Of a DNA stretch of 64,000 nt, positions 61,291-64,000 are shown in pieces. The notes under the pieces are model-generated. The model saw only the letters and a program-made list of their open reading frames with translations, searched no databases and was not told the origin of the DNA. The stretch's first letter is position 1; each line of letters opens with the position of its first letter. The position numbers and the translations under genes were made by a program. Source of the DNA: Aradus depressus (Eukaryota > Arthropoda > Insecta > Hemiptera > Aradidae); NCBI GenBank assembly GCA_963662175.1, contig OY759219.1, forward strand, positions 28,128,908-28,192,907. The letters are read 5' to 3'.

Positions 61291-61760
61291 TTTTAGATTT
61301 AAGTTATATTGCGGAATGGACATGGAAAATCAGTTAACAAGACACTAATACTCGACCCACACACAAACCAAGGCTAAACTATTGTTGTTGAATCCATGTG
61401 CCTTATTAATATCAATGTTCGATACATCAAAGGTTAAGTCGATAATTAACAAATGAAAAATAGACATAATGAAAGTTAGGTTATTTTCCCCAAGCATTCG
61501 CTTCATTACCATAATTTCAATTAGGGCAATGGTAATTATGATGGAGCAACGAATTGAGCGCGCGGCGCTGGGCCAGGGATTTTCCTGAACTTCGCTGAAT
61601 GTCAGTAGAAATGTTGTTCTACCCACGTTCGCTTCTTCATCCCACGCCAGCGAATTCTTAACAAAATCCTGTTTATAAACACTAAGTAGCTAACTTTCTG
61701 CATTATGTTCGTGGATTCCGTTATTGAATATTTCTTTTATATTATATATTTATATTTTTA
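61291..61760. other. Unclassified intergenic
   Basis: Includes a stretch with GAATTGAGCGCGCGGCGCTGG. An open frame on the - strand has no family signature. Confidence 0.35.
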
Positions 61761-61761
61761 A

Positions 61762-61996
61762 TCCGGCCGAAACCTTTAGGTTTTTTATCAGGTTGGTGAG
61801 AAAATCTTGAGCACGTCGTCCTATGGACGGGACGTTAAGCGGTTAAGGGATGTTAGCTGAATAAAATTTAGGGTAGGTAAAATTTAAGATTTCCATAGTA
61901 GAGTCGAGCTCATGTTCCACAGCGACGTAAGAGTGCTCTAGTAGTAGACGATATGACCTCGTAGTTAAAGTCCGGGCATGAGGCACAATAATCTAA
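61762..61996 (+). mobile_element. SINE, diverged, head mostly lost
   Basis: CCGGCCGAAACCTTTAGG to CGGGCATGAGGCACAATAATCTAA, with several deletions. Confidence 0.8.
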
Positions 61997-62164
61997 TTTT
62001 TCGTGAATTTAGTTTACGATCTATTGGGTAAGATTCTGTTGTATTGGGAGTAGAATATTGTATTACTAAAAAGTTACCCGACTTAGCCCAGGAGTTATAT
62101 TACTTCATCTGAAGCTGATTACGTGCGATTTCTAATACTAATTTACCTGAAGCTGATTAAATAA

Positions 62165-62490
62165 ATAATAAGATGTATCAGTCCAACATTTATATATAAA
62201 CCACGACTAGTTTCGTCAGTAAACTGACATCTTCAGGTGGAGTCTAAACATACATAAACCAGAAATAGTTTAGAATTTTCGAGTAATTAAAAATATTTTA
62301 ACTTATTGTACTGTTGTTTTTAAATTTTAATATTGTAATATTGTTAATGATTGACTTGAGTTTTAATTACTAGAAAATTCTAGACTATTTCTGGTTTATG
62401 TATGTTTAGACTCCACCTGAAAATGTCAGTTAACTGATAAAACTAGTCGTGGTTTTTTATAAATGTTGGACTGATACATCTTATTACTTA
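62165..62490. mobile_element. Palindromic foldback element with hammerhead
   Basis: Arms about 62170-62300 and 62358-62487 (AAGATGTATCAGTCCAACAT, GGAGTCTAAACATACATAAACC and complements). The - strand arm keeps an intact core; the + arm has CUGAAAA and UAAAA. Confidence 0.8.
62201..62240 (-). ncRNA. Hammerhead-like ribozyme C, best formed
   Basis: Minus strand: CCAC, CUGAAGA (62230-62236), U, GUCAG-UUUA-CUGAC (5 bp perfect), GAAA (62211-62214), CUAG, UC with predicted cleavage after 62205, GUGG. Helix I CCAC/GUGG is perfect. The palindromic ACUAGU could pair between two copies. Confidence 0.72.
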
Positions 62491-63080
62491 TATAACAAGT
62501 AAGTCCACTATATCTGCCTACCACCAAGAAATATGAAGCTGATTACGTGCGGTTTCTCATACTTATTTACCAGAATCTAATTACGTGCTTCTTCTCTCAT
62601 TCCCCTCTCTCCACACTTCTCGCCTCCTTTACATCTCTCCGTACGGAGAGGGGTCCGTCGGAGAGGGGTGTCCGCAAAGAGCGGTTTTATTGTATACGTT
62701 TTTTGCTATGCTTTTGCATCTCTTGCCAGGATGACATAAGAAAAAGGGGTGTGTTGTGAATTCCGTAGAATCCTCGCTCATTTCGTATGCTAATACGAGA
62801 CGAGAGCGTAGGGACGTGTTATTGTCTGGAGAAGGTCGCATCGGTGCAGTTTCATCATAGGGACAATTAGAATATAAAAATGATCTATGTTGTAAATGAT
62901 AGAAAGAGGGGAGACAGGGGTTTGTGAAAGTCCGTCTGTGGGAATCCATCTGTGGCCGCCCTCCCCAGTAAGATCTCGCTCTCCCGCTCAAATCTAACTC
63001 TCGTCAATGAGTTAATGTTAAATGCGTCAATAACAACTATTTTAACCTTCAAAACAACCATTAGCTGTTAATACTCTTTC
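62491..63080. other. CT-rich and GC-richer unclassified stretch
   Basis: TCTCTCCGTACGGAGAG is a small palindrome near 62634-62650. No domain or exon recognised. Confidence 0.35.
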
Positions 63081-63084
63081 CGTA

Positions 63085-63480
63085 TCATTTAAAAATAATG
63101 TCAAATTCCTAGGTCTCCATATTGATACGAAACTATTATGGGCTGAAGATACGGCTGTTATCGGTAAGAAAGTTCCGTTTGCTTCCTATTTCATAATATT
63201 AAAAAGATCTTGCCAAATGAAACATTAATTACATTATATTATGCATATTTCTATTCTATAATTAATTACATTATATTATGCATATTTCCATTCTATAATT
63301 AATTACATTATATTATGCATATTTCCATTCTATAATTAATTACCTTATATTATGCATATTTCCATTCTATAATTAATTACATTATATTATGCATATTTCC
63401 ATTCTATAATAATTATACATTGTGGAGCTTGTTGCTCGAGTATTAATATTTTTAGACTTCAAAAGAAAAGCACTAAGAAT
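63085..63480 (+). mobile_element. LINE reverse-transcriptase thumb fragment
   Basis: Reads VKFLGLHIDTKLLWAEDTAV, KKVPFASYFIILK, then YYAYFYSIIN and later IFRLQKKALRIIN. FLG..ID..L.W..H and LQKKA.R are hallmarks of the region after the RT palm in CR1/Jockey-type LINEs. A minisatellite has expanded within it. Confidence 0.72.
63224..63408 (+). repeat. 37-bp minisatellite, five copies
   Basis: Units start at 63224, 63261, 63298, 63335 and 63372 (ATTAATTACATTATATTATG...). Near identical. 37 is not a multiple of 3, so each copy shifts the LINE frame. Confidence 0.93.
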
Positions 63481-63481
63481 A

Positions 63482-63780
63482 ATAAATAATAATAATAATA
63501 ATAATACATTTATTTCCGTTAAACCAATACATGGTAATAGGATACGTCAAAAGAATTTATACATTAAGATAGCTTATATATTAGATTTATAACTACTTGA
63601 GTCTAACTCACCTATGATTAGTAGTGATAACAAAACTATTAAAAAAAAGTAAAATGAAATTAATAAAAACTGAATAAATAAATACTTAAAAATATATGAG
63701 TATAAAAAACAATTAATATATTTATAATAAATAGACACATTTTTCAATTTAATAAAAATTAAGGTAACTATTTTTCAAAA
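63482..63780. repeat. LINE 3' tail with (AAT)n, then AT-rich
   Basis: (AAT)n at 63482-63505 followed by ACATTTATTTCCGTTAAACC, the look of a LINE 3' end on the - strand. The rest is AT-rich. Confidence 0.5.
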
Positions 63781-63805
63781 AATTCTTCGGAAGTGTCTTT
63801 ATCCC

Positions 63806-63845
63806 AACGATGTTTCGGGACGTTCTTACGTCCCTTCATCAGGTC
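63806..63845 (-). ncRNA. Hammerhead-like ribozyme B
   Basis: Minus strand: GAC, CUGAUGA (63836-63842), A, GGGACGU-AAGA-ACGUCCC (7 bp perfect), GAAA (63813-63816), CA, UC (cleavage after 63809), GUU. Helix I is only three pairs. Confidence 0.6.
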
Positions 63846-63981
63846 CCAATGTGCGAGATATTGGAAAAAAAAGAAAACAATGTTGGTAACTGTACAAATA
63901 TATATAAAAAAAACAAAAATACTAAATATTAATCAATTATAAATGAATAAAAAAAACAATAACGTACATTCGACTGACCTT

Positions 63982-64000
63982 TCGATATGACCTCGTAGTT
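63982..64000 (+). mobile_element. SINE fragment cut by window end
   Basis: CGATATGACCTCGTAGTT, matching the last part of the SINE body. Continues outside. Confidence 0.75.

Noticed and set aside
61345..61626. 93-aa protein on the - strand
   Set aside because: Hydrophobic frame without splice partners or family motif.
63224..63408. CRISPR array
   Set aside because: Direct 37-bp repeats with no unique spacers, in an animal genome and within a LINE.

Overview
The window reads as AT-rich nuclear DNA of an arthropod, most likely an insect. Reasons: spliced genes with GT-AG introns and animal-type proteins, a dense load of animal transposons, and SINE tails that match the insect telomere unit TTAGG. 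There are no bacterial operons, CRISPR arrays or rRNA genes. I could not identify the species. All family names below come from reading translations and motifs, not from database searches.

Two host genes can be built exon by exon with consistent splice phases. On the + strand (about 10.7-30.7 kb) lies a 15-coding-exon gene for a ~701-residue protein with an N-terminal PDZ domain of the PDLIM/Zasp type. On the - strand (50.7 down to 34.1 kb) lies a ~401-residue Angel-family endonuclease/exonuclease/phosphatase in ten exons, with every catalytic motif readable. The two genes converge, with their 3' ends about 3.4 kb apart.

Nearly everything else is mobile DNA. A tRNA-derived SINE family occurs more than 20 times, several copies with target-site duplications. 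There are LINE fragments of at least five kinds, one nested in a SINE and one nested in a mariner. DNA elements include a hAT with 8-bp duplication, a Ginger-like element, two mariners, Tigger/pogo elements, a Helitron with the CTAG end hairpin, and several hairpin MITEs. Several further dispersed repeats are unclassified.

The most striking signal is a set of hammerhead-ribozyme-like motifs (CUGANGA, hairpin, GAAA, UH). They sit in Penelope-like retroelement terminal repeats, often facing each other in palindromic arms. About a dozen have an intact core, in several unrelated sequence versions. Nearly all carry one extra nucleotide between CUGANGA and helix II. One Penelope-like copy (48.7-49.8 kb) keeps two tandem ribozyme-bearing repeats beside a GIY-YIG endonuclease remnant.
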